From Penelope pileata (lineage: Eukaryota > Chordata > Aves > Galliformes > Cracidae), in NCBI GenBank assembly GCA_013396635.1, contig WBMW01005656.1, positions 124,001 to 188,000 of the forward strand: a stretch of DNA of 64,000 nt. Direction: 5' to 3'. This document shows, piece by piece, positions 50,907 to 61,876 of the stretch. The notes under the pieces are model-generated. The model saw only the letters and a list, made by a program, of their open reading frames with translations. It made no database searches and was not told the origin of the DNA. How positions within the stretch are numbered: the first letter of the stretch is position 1; each line of letters starts with the position of its first letter. A program made the position numbers and the translations under genes.

Positions 50907-51424
50907 GTGAGTGACCCTCAGCTGGGTATTGGTGCAAATCCTGTGATCTGAGGGATGGAGTCCAGAGGACGAGGTGCGGGGCAGGCTTTCCTGAGAAAAG
51001 AGGACCACGAGATGGAATTCATAGTGCAATATGAATGTCTTCTGTCTCTGCACGTGTGAGCCCATCTGGGGGAATTTTGCTTGCCATATCGTGTAGGGAA
51101 TGTATGGGAAAAGATTCTCCCATTTACCCTAGATGTGAGAGATGTGTGTAGTTCCAGGTAGAGGGAACGACTGCACACTTTGACCAAAGAAACTTTTATT
51201 TTAGCATGGGCATTTTTTGGCTTTGCATGAATATTGAGTGCCCCCTGATTCCTGTGAACCATTTGGAGACATTTTCCTCCAAGGAGTGACTGGATCTGCC
51301 CTAAACAGAGATGGGCTGCAGCAGCAGCACCGACCTGAGTGCTATGGTATGCCCAGAACGAGGGAGCGTGCATCCAGCCTTTGCTCTGCATTTTAATTCC
51401 TCCTCCTTTGAATCTCTGTGGCAG
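50907..51424 (+). other. BCR: Intron 12 of BCR
   Basis: This 518 nt intron contains an antisense open frame spanning much of its length, but its composition is not protein-like. No repeat is recognised. Acceptor TCTGTGGCAG. Confidence 0.9.
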
Positions 51425-51529
51425 GCTTTAAAAGCTTCTCACTCACATCAGTGGAGCTCCAGATGCTGACAAACTCCTGTGTGAAGCTCCAGACAGTCCA
51501 CAACATTCCCCTCACTATCAATAAAGAAG
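51425..51529 (+). CDS. BCR: BCR exon 13 (human b2): PH-C2 junction
   Basis: This exon is 105 nt, phase 1 at both ends. With the base from exon 12 it encodes CFKSFSLTSVELQMLTNSC, then VKLQTVHNIPLTINKE. It links PH to C2 and supplies the first C2-region residues. The human counterpart ends at residue 902, the BCR side of the b2a2 fusion. Size and phase are the same as human. Donor GTAAGA. Confidence 0.97.
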
Positions 51530-51945
51530 GTAAGACTTGTGGTGTCTGCTTTCATGTGGTGTAGTTGCAGTGAAAACCTGCCTCTGCCTTTGTGCATTCC
51601 CCCTAGAGCTGCTCTTAATATTTCTTTCTGCTACAGCTTCAACCTGGTGATGATTTCCAAATGTAGGACACTGCATCAGAGACCGTCCTATATTGCTTTT
51701 TGACCTGCTGGTATAGACTTAGTGTCTATATTTTACTTCTGCCCTTTGTATTCTTTCATGGAGGCTTGCTGACCCTAGGGTCATTGTAAAACCCCAAAAC
51801 TGCCCGAAGTTATAAATGTCCAGATTACATGTTCCTGCTACGTCCGTTTTAGGGACATAAACTTGTGGAAAATCAGTTCATCACTCTGTCTTTCTCTCTT
51901 GGCTTCTCTGTGAACTTAACAACGTTCCTTGGCTTTGTTGTACAG
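51530..51945 (+). other. BCR: Intron 13 of BCR
   Basis: This 416 nt intron is the counterpart of a human M-bcr breakpoint intron. A branch-like CTTAAC at 51915-51920 lies 26 nt before the TGTACAG acceptor end. I see no repeat. Confidence 0.9.
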
Positions 51946-52020
51946 ATGATGAATCTCCAGGTCTCTACGGATTCCTGAATGTCATTGTCCACTCTGCCAC
52001 AGGATTCAAGCAAAGTTCAA
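51946..52020 (+). CDS. BCR: BCR exon 14 (human b3): first C2 strand
   Basis: This exon is 75 nt, phase 1 at both ends, identical in size to human b3. It completes an Asp codon and encodes DESPGLYGFLNVIVHSATGF and KQSS. The G-x-L-x-V-x-V-h-x-A-x-G-h pattern is the opening strand and first loop of a C2 domain. Because exons 13 and 14 share entry and exit phase, omission of exon 14 keeps frame, as in human b2-type and b3-type transcripts. Donor GTGAGT. Confidence 0.97.
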
Positions 52021-52720
52021 GTGAGTTACAGTTCTGCAATACAGTGGTGTCATTGGAGGTTAGAGAGCAGGGGTGAGGTAATTCAGGTGCTGTTGACAGC
52101 TGACTGTGGATTGATTTAGGATTGCAGCATCTGGGATGGTGGTGAGGAGGAGTGGTGATTTGGGGAACTGGAAGCGATATCGGGACGTTGGTATAAATTT
52201 AGAGGAATGCAATGGTACTGGCTGACATATCTTAAAAGATACAGAATAGGGGCAATGTCTGCAGTTGATTATTAGTTCTTCAAAAACTCAGATACCACAT
52301 AATTAAATATGGAGATAATGAGTTTTTGATGGCTTGGCCCTAACCCAGTCTCTGAGGGATGTTATGCAGATGCTGTTGCCAGTGAAATCAGCTCTGACGT
52401 GCTGGTGTGACCCAGCATATCCCTAGGGAAGTTTCATTTCTCATTGATGTACACCTTCTGCTCATTGTGGCTTGATGTGGGAAATACTGGTTGATAGCAC
52501 ACAGCAGACTGGTGGTATAGGTGAAGGGCTCATCTGTGCTGAGGTTGCTCATACCACTGTGCAGCTTCAGAAAAGCAACTCTGCTGGCCCAGGTAACATT
52601 GGCCAGTGTTACTGGTACTAATAGAGAGGAGATATGAATGAACACCCTAAAGGTGATTTAAGTAACGTAGGAGGTTCTAGAAATTTTTACAAAGTTTCTG
52701 AGTCTGTTTCCCCTCCTCAG
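52021..52720 (+). other. BCR: Intron 14 of BCR
   Basis: This 700 nt intron is the counterpart of the second human M-bcr breakpoint intron. An antisense open frame at 52388-52645 is present but I could not assign it. The acceptor CCCCTCCTCAG is strong. Confidence 0.9.
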
Positions 52721-52818
52721 ATTTGTACTGCACATTAGAGGTGGATTCTTTTGGGTATTTTGTGAACAAGGCAAAAACTCGAGTTTACAGAGACACCACG
52801 GAGCCCAACTGGAATGAG
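52721..52818 (+). CDS. BCR: BCR exon 15: C2 domain
   Basis: This exon is 98 nt. It completes an Asn codon and encodes LYCTLEVDSFGYFVNKAKTR followed by VYRDTTEPNWNE. The EPNWNE segment aligns with the D-P-x-W-N-E loop of C2 domains, with Glu where calcium-binding C2 domains usually have Asp, so calcium binding is uncertain. The only change from human seen is Thr for Ala before EPNWNE. Donor GTAGGT. Confidence 0.97.
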
Positions 52819-53498
52819 GTAGGTTGGGTTGTTCTTAGTGCAGCTTGTTCCATGTGGCATCAGCGCGTGATGGGTAGAAAAACTGCACGTGGAAGAACAT
52901 TTTGGCTGCATGCTCTGGATTTGTGTTGCATGTGCTGCCTCTCAGAAGTCACATCTATGGCAGATTCACCTGGCTGTCATGGCTCGTGGCAGATTTCCTC
53001 TTGGGCTAGATATAGTTAAATGAGTATTTTGGTACAAAATGAGTCTTGCACTTTCCAGCATTTCATCATTTAAAGATCCATTGGATTATTTTTTATAAAA
53101 CATTGGTGAAAACATACTGAAGGAAGGAGGGGTTTTTTTGGAGGTGTTTTTGTTTGTTGTGAGGGGGAAGAATTAGCTGTAGACATATGCCTGCTTGCAG
53201 CCAACTTGCAGACCTGCTGGAGAGCAAAATTAAAGGAACGTGGGCGAGTTTGTTTCTTTAAATACAGTGCTTTGCTGAAAGTCAGTGAAACCTGGCTAAG
53301 GAGTCAGCTGTCTGAGTCTCTGATTTGGCCACGTTATATATACAAAGTACAGTTCCAGTTTATTTTTAGACCACCTTCATCAGGGAGAGACTTTTGTCAG
53401 ACCTTAAGTGCTCCTTCCTTATGAGTTTTAAGGAGCCTATACTGACTAGTGTCCTCTGTGGTGTGTTCATTGCTCTGTCCTTTTCTGGTGCCCTGCAG
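52819..53498 (+). other. BCR: Intron 15 of BCR
   Basis: This 680 nt intron has a T/G-rich low-complexity patch near 53.13-53.17 kb. Nothing else is recognised. Acceptor GCCCTGCAG. Confidence 0.9.
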
Positions 53499-53630
53499 GA
53501 GTTCGAGATTGAGCTGGAAGGCTCACAAACTCTGCGAATTTTGTGCTATGAAAAGTGCTACAACAAAATGAAGCTCACCAAAGAGGATGGAGAGAGCTCA
53601 GATCGCATAATGGGAAAAGGACAGATCCAG
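53499..53630 (+). CDS. BCR: BCR exon 16: C2 domain, probable cassette exon
   Basis: This exon is 132 nt, 44 codons, phase 0 at both ends. It encodes EFEIELEGSQTLRILCYEKC, YNKMKLTKEDGESSDRIMGK and GQIQ. It forms central C2 strands and a variable loop. Human reads YNKTKIPKEDGESTDRLMGKGQVQ, so the loop is the main point of change. Human BCR has a shorter isoform lacking 44 residues, which fits skipping of exactly this exon (from memory of the human transcripts). The 8 kb downstream intron and symmetric phases make the same choice possible here. Donor GTAAGA. Confidence 0.96.
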
Positions 53631-56600
53631 GTAAGACTGTGCCTAACTAATTCCTGATATCCTTACTGCAAAACATGACAGGGCTTTGGAATCCTGGAGT
53701 GCCCCGGAGAGTTTTTCTCTGCCTTCTCCTTGTCTCATCATGGAGAGTTTTTCTCCAGACAGTGGGGAACAGCATGATTCACAAGTGAGAAGTCAGCAGC
53801 CTTTTTCCTCTTGTCATGTCCCCCTTGCTTCCTTCAATACCCACATGAGAAAAGATGCTTTTTCAGAAAAAAAAAAAATAAGTTTTGATCTTTGATTTCC
53901 CTGTTAACTTCAAAACTTCCAGCAGTGTTTACAGTAACTGCCCAGTCGCTGAGCCCTGAGCGCTGTAGAGGATGCTCCACACTGAGCATGTGAGACAAAA
54001 GAGGAAGTAATGAATATGCTCTGCTGGAGAATCACTCCCTTCCCTGTATGCTAAGAGCTGATTGATGTGATAGCAAGGCCTTGGAGGACAGGCTTATTGT
54101 CCTGATAACTGCCATGTCCAGAGTTTAGTGCCCGTGACAACAGACTCCATCTGAGATAAATGGGTCATTTGAACTTCTCCATTACTGTGGATCAGCATGG
54201 GACGCTTTGCCTATGTGGCAAATACAAGAGGGAATGGGATGAGATGATTGCAGGCGGGTGCTGCTCTCAGGGAGCTGCTGTGTGATGAAGAGCTCAAGCT
54301 CCGTGCAGGAGAAATCAGGCCCCTCAGTGCATGCTGTCATGGTGAACACGTGTTCCCCCTCTTCCTCCAGATTGTTGCACTGTCTGTGCACAGCTTTAGG
54401 GGGTGTTTATATATTTGCTCTGAGGGCACATTCTTTAAGTTGGACTGGCTGTTGTGCAGAGCAGACACTGCCCACAGAGCTTTGCCTGTCCAGCACGCAG
54501 AGAAATACCATCGGTTCACCTTCACGTACCTTCAGTTGTTCCCCACTCCTTGGCTGACAGCTTGCTCCAGCCTTTGAGTGATAACCACACAGGCCACGGC
54601 CATCCGTGGGATTTCAGAAACAGCTCTGATTGGGGCAGCTTGCAGGATCGTATCTCGGTGCTACTCTAGAAGGGTTCATGGTCTAAATGAGTTCAATGAG
54701 GTTTGCTCCTTTCCCTCCCTCCTTGCTGCCCTGAAGCTCCCATACCATTCTCAGGGAGAGCTTTGTCACCAAATGCACAGAGGGTGCTTGGAAGAAAATG
54801 TACAAATCAATAAATTCTAACAGCGAGTGGCTCTCAGGCTAAGCAGAGACCTGTATGTCCCTGCTGCTGACAAAAGCTGATTTTCTGTGGAGCTGAGCAA
54901 CTACAAAAGAGCAAGTTTTCAGCCCTGCAATGCCCTGGAGATTTGTGTGTGCTCTCCTTGGAGAACCCCAGCATCCCTGACCTTCTGAAGTCTTGAAATT
55001 TTTTATATAGAGGGATTAAAAATGAATAAGATTTTAAAAATTTTTGACAATTTTTTCCTCACAGGAGTAGGCATTTTTATGCACAGCGCTTGTATGTTGT
55101 GTTAAAACGTTTTCCACTAAAGTTACTCAGAGAAAATACATGGTGGTGACACTTGAATGTCAGTCACTTGATTCTTTCAGAGAAATCTAAACAGTTTGGA
55201 AAGTAAAAAATCAATAGAAATGTTTAGGTAAGTGTGTGAATTTGTGCTGTGTTTCATCATGAAAAGCAGACACAAAACCTCTCATTTTCGGTCAGTCCCC
55301 CTTGCAGTTGTTAAAGACACTCAGCGACCTGTCAGAGCATCCTCAGTGCTCAGTGATTCCTATCTCATCACACGGCTTTTTAACACTATTAAATAACAGG
55401 TCTGGTAAGATTGGGGGTTGATAAGAATTATTAAAGGGTTTTATTTTGTTTTAATTTTATTTTTAAATCCAACCTCCAAAGACTTCTCTGCATTAAGAGA
55501 TTCTAATTTTATTTTGTTGTTTATTATGATCTGTGGCTGAGGGTTGGCTGTATTCATGCTGTCAGCATTTTTGCCTGTCATTGGTTTTATATTCATTCCT
55601 CTTTCAGGATTTTTCCAGGTGCTTTTACATTAAGTTTTGTTTATTTTAGAGTTTATTGCGTACCTAGGGCTTGTTGTTGTTGTGGTTATTATTCAGCCAA
55701 GGTCTGTCTCGTGTAAAGGCAAGATCTGTGGAGTTGGGTTTTTTCCAAAATTCCCCTTCGTTAAAAACTCTGGGAACGCCAAGAGTCGTGTCTGCATCCT
55801 CTGCTGACAGAGACAGGGATGTTCCTGTGTTGGCTCGGTCGCGGTGTGCTCTGCAGCCATGGACGTGTGATTGTAAATCTGCAGCTTCCCACTGCTGGGA
55901 TTTGTGACTCACCAAATTCTCCGTGCTGCAGGGATGAAGACAATGCATCAGGGAGAGCAGGGCTGCTGTGGCTGTGAAATGTTTATTAAATCCCTCCGTT
56001 ACATAATGCCGCTGGAGGAAGGAAGGCTGGAAATTGGTCCGTGTGGTCAGAAGCTTCCAGGAACGGCAGGGATTTTAATAGCTCCCATTGCTCATATTTT
56101 CTCTTCCTGTGGAATACTTTATTTACCTGTTGTTGTAGCCACAGGCAAGAGCTTTGTAGCTTGCCAATCCGTGAGTCTTCTCCCTCTAGAGTAAACCCAC
56201 GGGGTTGTAGTGTGGGAGCACCTCCTGTGCACGGAGCAGCTGAAATGCTCCTCAGCCCCGGGATGGCAGTGCTGGTCGTGCAGCTCGTGCAGGTGGGGGG
56301 GTGCTGAGACACTGCCAAAGGCAGGAAGAAGGTGCCACTGCCAACCCGAGATTGCGGGGCAGCTTGGGAGGGGAGGAGATGGGCACTGTTTTGTAGCAGG
56401 AAGCGTGGGGCTTGGCTCTGTGTTAAGCATCCGTTTGCCTCTCATTTTGAATTTTTCTTTCTGTTGTTACCTTGCAGCCCCTCTTTGGCACCTTTGGGTG
56501 GCCTTTTGCTCTTTGAGTTTTGTACTTGGGGCAGACGCTTCCCTGCGCTCTGAGCGTAGCAGCCTTTTGTTTGGTCTTGAGGCTCTGCATGCAAGCGAGC

Positions 56601-58889
56601 ACATATGTCAGCAAAACTGCCCTCAGCCTTGGGAACAGACTGCCTGAGCAAACCGGTGCTTCATCCTGTGATCATCTCCTCCCGTTGGTGTCTCCTAGAT
56701 ACGCTGCTTCCTTTGTTGTTGTTTTTTTTTCTGTGATCAGCTCAGGCAAACTGCTTCCTTCTCCTTCACGGCAGCGCAGGGAAATCAGGGAGGATGTGAC
56801 CTTAGAGCAGCCGTTCAGTGGAGGCAAGCAGCCACCATTCCTCTGTTGCCATGCAGAACAACCGCTCTTATCTGCGTAATTATCTGGGACGTCTCCTCAC
56901 AGCGCACATGGCTGTTTCGCAGACAGCTCGGTTGTTTTCCATGTAAAGCAGCTTGTCACAGGCAGTACCTCCCAAGTGTCAGCTCAGAAAACCTTTCACA
57001 CGCTTGAGTTCAGCTGAACAGTTTGCTCATGCAGAACGGGGTCCCAGCCACGAGAGCGGGGTGGAAATGAGGGAGGCGATGGGCCGTGTCTGGGGGTGAT
57101 GGCGGTGAGCCTGCCGGGGGAGCTGGGAGAGGCGTGGGGTTGTGCTGGGCTGGGAGCTCCAGCAGCAGGGAGGCTCTGACAGCGTGCACGTCACGTCGGT
57201 TACAATTAAAAATTGATTGAGTGTGAAGTTGCCAGGGAGATTTAATAAAAGGAGGAAGTAAGGCGAGTAAATAACACAAAATACTAACAACTGACATTGA
57301 GGTTGTATCGGTCCTTGCTCCCAGACATTTCTCATCCATTGGTGATGCTTTGTTTGTTTGTTTATTTCTGTGTTTGGGAGTTTGGGGCTGTAGCTTACCA
57401 CTGCCAATGCCAAAAACTGGGCCACGAGAGGACTGGGGGTGCTGGGGGAGCAGAGCCTGCTGTGTTTGTGTTTTCCTGCACAGCGTGCAGCTGCAGAGGG
57501 GACCGTGCAAACAGAACCGTAAGGCTTTAGCAGGTCTGTCCTACTTGCATAGCTGATAGAAACACAGCACAATTTTTCACACTTGCAGTGAAGAGACTGA
57601 TCCTTTTGTCACTCGCACCGAGTAACTGTTTGAAGGAAATGTTTAGGGGTGCAGTAATTCCCTGTCAGAGGATGCAGGGGCAGCCATTTCACAGAGCCTC
57701 GGTGCTCCAGGGGCTGAGGTGTTCTGTGGGCTCTGCTGGCTCGGAGCAGCCTCCTGTAGGCACTCAGTCTGTAGATGGCATTCTTCTACTCCGTGCTCCT
57801 TCTTCCAGGTCACTGATCTCCAAATCAGGCCAAAAGACAGCACGACCCCATTTGTCACCGGCCCCTCTCTGTGCTGGAGCATCATGCTCACCGACCCTTT
57901 ATCTCCAGTCTGCTTTGTCCCCTGCCTGCTCCTGCTGCCCTGGCCCCGTGTCGCTTATCCATAGGGTGCAGGACCAAAGCTTGCTCAGGGTGTCAATGAC
58001 GCGCTCAGTTTCCCGTTGACTCTGTTATTTCCTACTGTGATTTCATCAGGCTGTTAGACCCGGCTTCCCGTTTCATTCAGTGTTGCTGAGAACTCATTCA
58101 GGCTTTGCTCTTTTATTAGTGTCCATCCACTTCGCTTTGTTATTTAAAAAGCACCTGGGGTACATCTTTTCTTGCTGAACTGCCAGAGACGTACGCAGGG
58201 TTGGCTCAGGTCAGGCCACCCCCCACCTGGTTCCCGTTCTCCCCACCTGCCTCCCTGCAGTTCCAGCTGTTCCCTGCCAGGGATCAGGCAGCGGGGGGGA
58301 GCGCGGGGTCGCTCAGCAGAGCTCAGGGAGGAGCAGGAGGCAGCAGCAGTGCTTGCTCCGTCCCATTGCTACCCAGCAAGGAAGGCTCTGTGAGCTCTCG
58401 GCTCCACAGCGCTGCTTTTGATGCTTCTTCCCAGCCACATGACAGTCACTGTGGAGACAGAGAAGGACTTTGACTCATTATTTTTTAATGTCTGCTTACT
58501 TGGTTTTGTTTTGCACAGTGGTAGGAGCTCCCTGGTCATACCCCGGACAGAACTGGTGGCACCTGCTGCCTTGAGAGGACTGGGCCGTGCTAGATTTCCT
58601 TTAACTGTTTTGCAGATGTTCAAATCCCTCTTTTCACTGCAATCTTAAGCAGAATCTCTCTGCTACAAATAACACGCTCTCAGTAACTCTATTCTACCAG
58701 TACAGAAAGCTGTTTCCAGCTCGGAGAGTTATCTGTGACTGCATCTACCAGCAGAGCCATCTTGGCAGCTTTTTAGACAGCTGAAGGTCAAGCTTTCAGG
58801 AATACCGAGCGTGGTTGCTGTTCATAGGAAACCAGACACTTCAGAAATGGTTTCCTCTTGATTCTGGGAAGGAACGCTGTAGCTGAATG

Positions 58890-59310
58890 AAACCAAACTT
58901 CCACCACGGAAATTCGGGGGAGAACAGCCCAGACTCTGGCCAGCTCGTAGGACCTTGGCCAGCCACACGGGCGGGGGCGGATCTGTTCTGCCAGAGTTAA
59001 AAGCAAACCCTCTTGGCAAGCCCTCGGTCAGTGGGCTTTGCTGGAGCGCTGCGGCAAAGCACTGCTGCCCGCTGGCCTCCCGGACCTTTCCGCAGTCCCA
59101 ACATGTGGGAGCTCTTGGTCACTGACTATTCCTTACAAGGGGTCTTCAGGAATTTCTGCCACAGCTACAGCTACAGGAACCGGTCCAATTCGGCAGGGAA
59201 GCGTCTGTGTGCTGGCAGCGTCCCGCTGTGGGCTCACGTCCGCAGCAAAGTGCGCAGAGACAAGGTTGGCCTCGCTTGCTCATCTCTGGCTTCTGGGGGT
59301 CTCCGCAGCG
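58890..59310 (+). promoter_or_regulatory. CpG-island-like patch with GC box, intron 16
   Basis: By hand I count about 20-22 CpG dinucleotides in about 410 bases, several times the density of surrounding introns, in GC-rich sequence. A GC box of the Sp1 type (gggcgggggcgg) sits at 58969-58980. No TATA box is evident. It may be an internal promoter or enhancer, or simply a GC-rich patch. Direction is unknown, so + is nominal. Confidence 0.4.
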
Positions 59311-60584
59311 TGAGCAAGCAGGGAGAAACTTTTCCCTCTGCTTGTTGTCTTTTGCAGGGAGTGGGGCAGGGGGTTGGGGGAAGCGTTGCATCTGTAGCTG
59401 ACAGCAGCACGGGGCTCATTGATGGTTTGAAAGAAAGTGGGAGCGTGATGGTATCTAACATCTCCCAGGATATCCAGCAGCTGCCGGTGCTTCAACATTT
59501 ACTTCTGCCTGGCAGAGAAGTCTGCTTTTGCATGGAGTCTTGTGAGAGGGAGCAATAGCCCTAGTGTCTTTCTGTTTGCTGATGACAGTAAATTCAGAAC
59601 ACAGAGTCTCGTGCAGCTGCCTCCTCCTGAACTTACCGTGTCTCCGGGGTTCAGGAGCCTCAGGCGGGTGTCACAAGGCCACCTCGGGAGGCACTGAAGT
59701 CTGCTTGCTGTGGCTGTGCTGCTTGCTGGGGGAGATCCCATGCAGGAAGCTCTTCTCTGTCTTTTGCCCGGTGTAGCTTGAGCTGAGCGTCAGCGAAGTC
59801 AGATGGTTTTGGACTCTCTCGGTCAGTGTTGGGACTGCTGGGTGATGCTTGAGTGCTCGAGCCAGCTGTCCCCAGCCTCCTGGCTGTGCTTCAGAACATG
59901 TTTCTGGTCAGTGAATTCCTGCAAGAGCAGAGCCAGGTGTTCTTCCTGACTGTGTGCAAGATGAAATGCAGAGTAACATGCAGGTCCAAGCGGGACAGCC
60001 TTCCATGGGTTCCGAACTGGCTTTCTCCTTTTCAGCTGGCTTCCTTCGCTGCCAGGTCCCCACACAGGCTGGGTTTTTTGCAGTTACTCGTCTCTCTGTG
60101 GATCGCTTTGTTTCTCTCCCTTTGCCTCGCTGTAGGGTCATTATGCCTTTTGAATTCCGTGGAACGCAGTCCTTCTTGGAAGCCGTTAGCCTCATAGCCA
60201 GGAGCTATGAAGTTCTAAGTCTGGCCTTTTCTTTCAGTGCGGTAATTCCACCCTCATCCAGCCACAGCTGTCTTTAGAAAGCTGCAGCCCACTTTCCCCA
60301 GTTTAGATCAGATTGCAGCATCTGTTTTCTGCCGTGTGTTTGGAGGTTTGTACAGCGGTGTGGGAGGAACAGCGCTCGGAGGAGCTGCTCTTCAGCAGCC
60401 ATGGTCTCCTTCAGGTGTGATGCTCCTGAGCTCCACCGTCCCCTTCCTGTGATGCAGCAGACTTGTGTCTTCCTTGTGCAGGAGCAGCAGTGTGTCCCTG
60501 TGATGAATGAATGACCTATTAACTCTCTTAAATGCCTGAAGCTTACAAAATACTGCAGAATGGAAAAATAAGGGCTTAACGGTC

Positions 60585-60598
60585 TTTTTTTTTTTTTT
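60585..60598. repeat. T14 homopolymer
   Basis: A run of 14 T in intron 16, about 1 kb before exon 17. No adjoining transposon is seen. Confidence 0.9.
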
Positions 60599-61582
60599 GT
60601 CCACTGTAAGGTGTGGTTTTTTGAATGTGTGTTTGTGTGACGTTCCTGCGATAATCATGTTGTGAACCCAGGCAGATCGGTGGAAAAATACGTTGTTTTT
60701 TAGAGAGGAGACATAGCTCTTCGACTGCTCTTGATTTTTGGAGCAGATGTTTATGGATGTGCTTTGTGCTCCTTTTACTTCACAGGAATTACATAAAAGT
60801 TCTGCTTCTCAGTACAAGAGAACTGAGACAAAAAGCCCTAGCCTTTATAATCCAGATTTGTGTGTTTCAATACTGACATTTAATGATCTTCTTTGATTGT
60901 TGAGAAGGCTTCCCAAACTGAAGGGAAGCATACAGGCAGACACGCATGCCCAGACAGAGGATTTCCTGTGTATACACACACATAGACTCTGAATTCCTGG
61001 TCTTATTTCTGAACTTTGAAAATTAACTTCAAGGCCTCTTCTAGGCAAGAAATTAGAGAGCAGAGGAGAATCCTCCCTGACTTACAGGTTTGGAACTTGC
61101 AGCTCTTTGAGAAAGATGGAGACAGCCAGCTTCCTCTATTTTGAACCAACTTAGTTTCAGAAAGCTTTCCTCCCCTCTTCTGACTCCCAGCCTGTGGGGC
61201 AGGACAGGTTTGGCTGTCTGTCCATGTGCTCCTTGTGCTCCAGCATTAAATGCAGTTTCCCTTTCTATGAAATGTGAGGTTATTAGCTTTCCAAGACTGA
61301 TCTTGCTTGTTGAGGTTTCCTTTGCTGCTGAGCAGACACTGCACGCACGTCGCTGGATTTTCCATGCGAGTGAGTCGTCACCAGCCCGGCTTAGGGCATG
61401 GCACAGTATGTGTCCTGTTACCCAGAATTTGGGAAATGTTGGAATGTTTGTGTATCTGTGGGAATGAAAACTGAAAATGGCACTGGAAATGGCAGAGCTT
61501 TGCTTGCTGACAGAAGCCTTTCAGGCTCGCTGGCTTCTCCAAAGTCTGTTCCCAGCTCATGGGTGATTTCCCTGTTTTTCAG

Positions 61583-61642
61583 CTGGACCCGCAGACGCTG
61601 CAGGACAAAGACTGGCAACGCACAGTCATCTCCATGAATGGA
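61583..61642 (+). CDS. BCR: BCR exon 17: C2 domain
   Basis: This exon is 60 nt, 20 codons, symmetric phase 0. It encodes LDPQTLQDKDWQRTVISMNG. Human reads LDPQALQDRDWQRTVIAMNG. It supplies late C2 strands and is separated from exon 18 by only 124 nt. Donor GTAAGT. Confidence 0.97.
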
Positions 61643-61766
61643 GTAAGTACAGAGGACAGCACTGCTGCTGCACCTCTGATGTGCTTTATGTCTTTGCTGT
61701 TCATTGCAGAAGAAGAAAGAGAAGAAAACGTTGCTTGAAACCTAACAGCTGTTTTCTTTAATTCAG
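61643..61766 (+). other. BCR: Intron 17 of BCR (shortest)
   Basis: This 124 nt intron contains a purine-rich stretch (61709-61728), a consensus CTAAC branch motif at 61742-61746 and an AATTCAG acceptor 20 nt further on. It is the shortest intron in the window. Confidence 0.9.
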
Positions 61767-61876
61767 GTTGAAGTGAAGCTGTCGGTGAAGTTTACCAGTC
61801 GAGAGTTTAGCCTGAAAAGGATGCCGTCACGGAAACAGACCGGGGTCTTTGGGGTCAAGATCGCTATTGTCACCAA
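61767..61876 (+). CDS. BCR: BCR exon 18: C2 end and linker to RhoGAP
   Basis: This exon is 110 nt: 36 codons and two bases of a Lys codon. It encodes VEVKLSVKFTSREFSLKRMP followed by SRKQTGVFGVKIAIVT. The final C2 strand is followed by a basic linker and the G-V-F-G-V strand that begins the RhoGAP unit. Human has IEVKLSVKFNSREF and KIAVVT. Donor GTGAGC. Confidence 0.97.

Larger units (their letters stand above)
53631..61582 (+). other. BCR: Intron 16 of BCR
   Basis: This 7.95 kb intron has three composition zones. 53.6-54.9 kb is ordinary. 55.0-55.67 kb is strongly AT-rich. 55.7-60.5 kb is GC-richer with more CpG, peaking at about 58.9-59.3 kb in an island-like patch. It holds an A run at 53.868 kb and a T14 run at 60.585 kb. 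No transposon was recognised. The intron ends CTGTTTTTCAG. Confidence 0.88.

Noticed and set aside
52388..52645. 85-codon antisense frame in intron 14
   Set aside because: It looked faintly protein-like, but no family was recognised and it lies in a short intron between conserved C2 exons. Probably chance.
57027..57572. 181-codon antisense open frame in intron 16
   Set aside because: It overlaps another long frame in the same GC-rich, stop-poor block. Composition is Pro/Ser/Thr-rich and unlike a folded protein.
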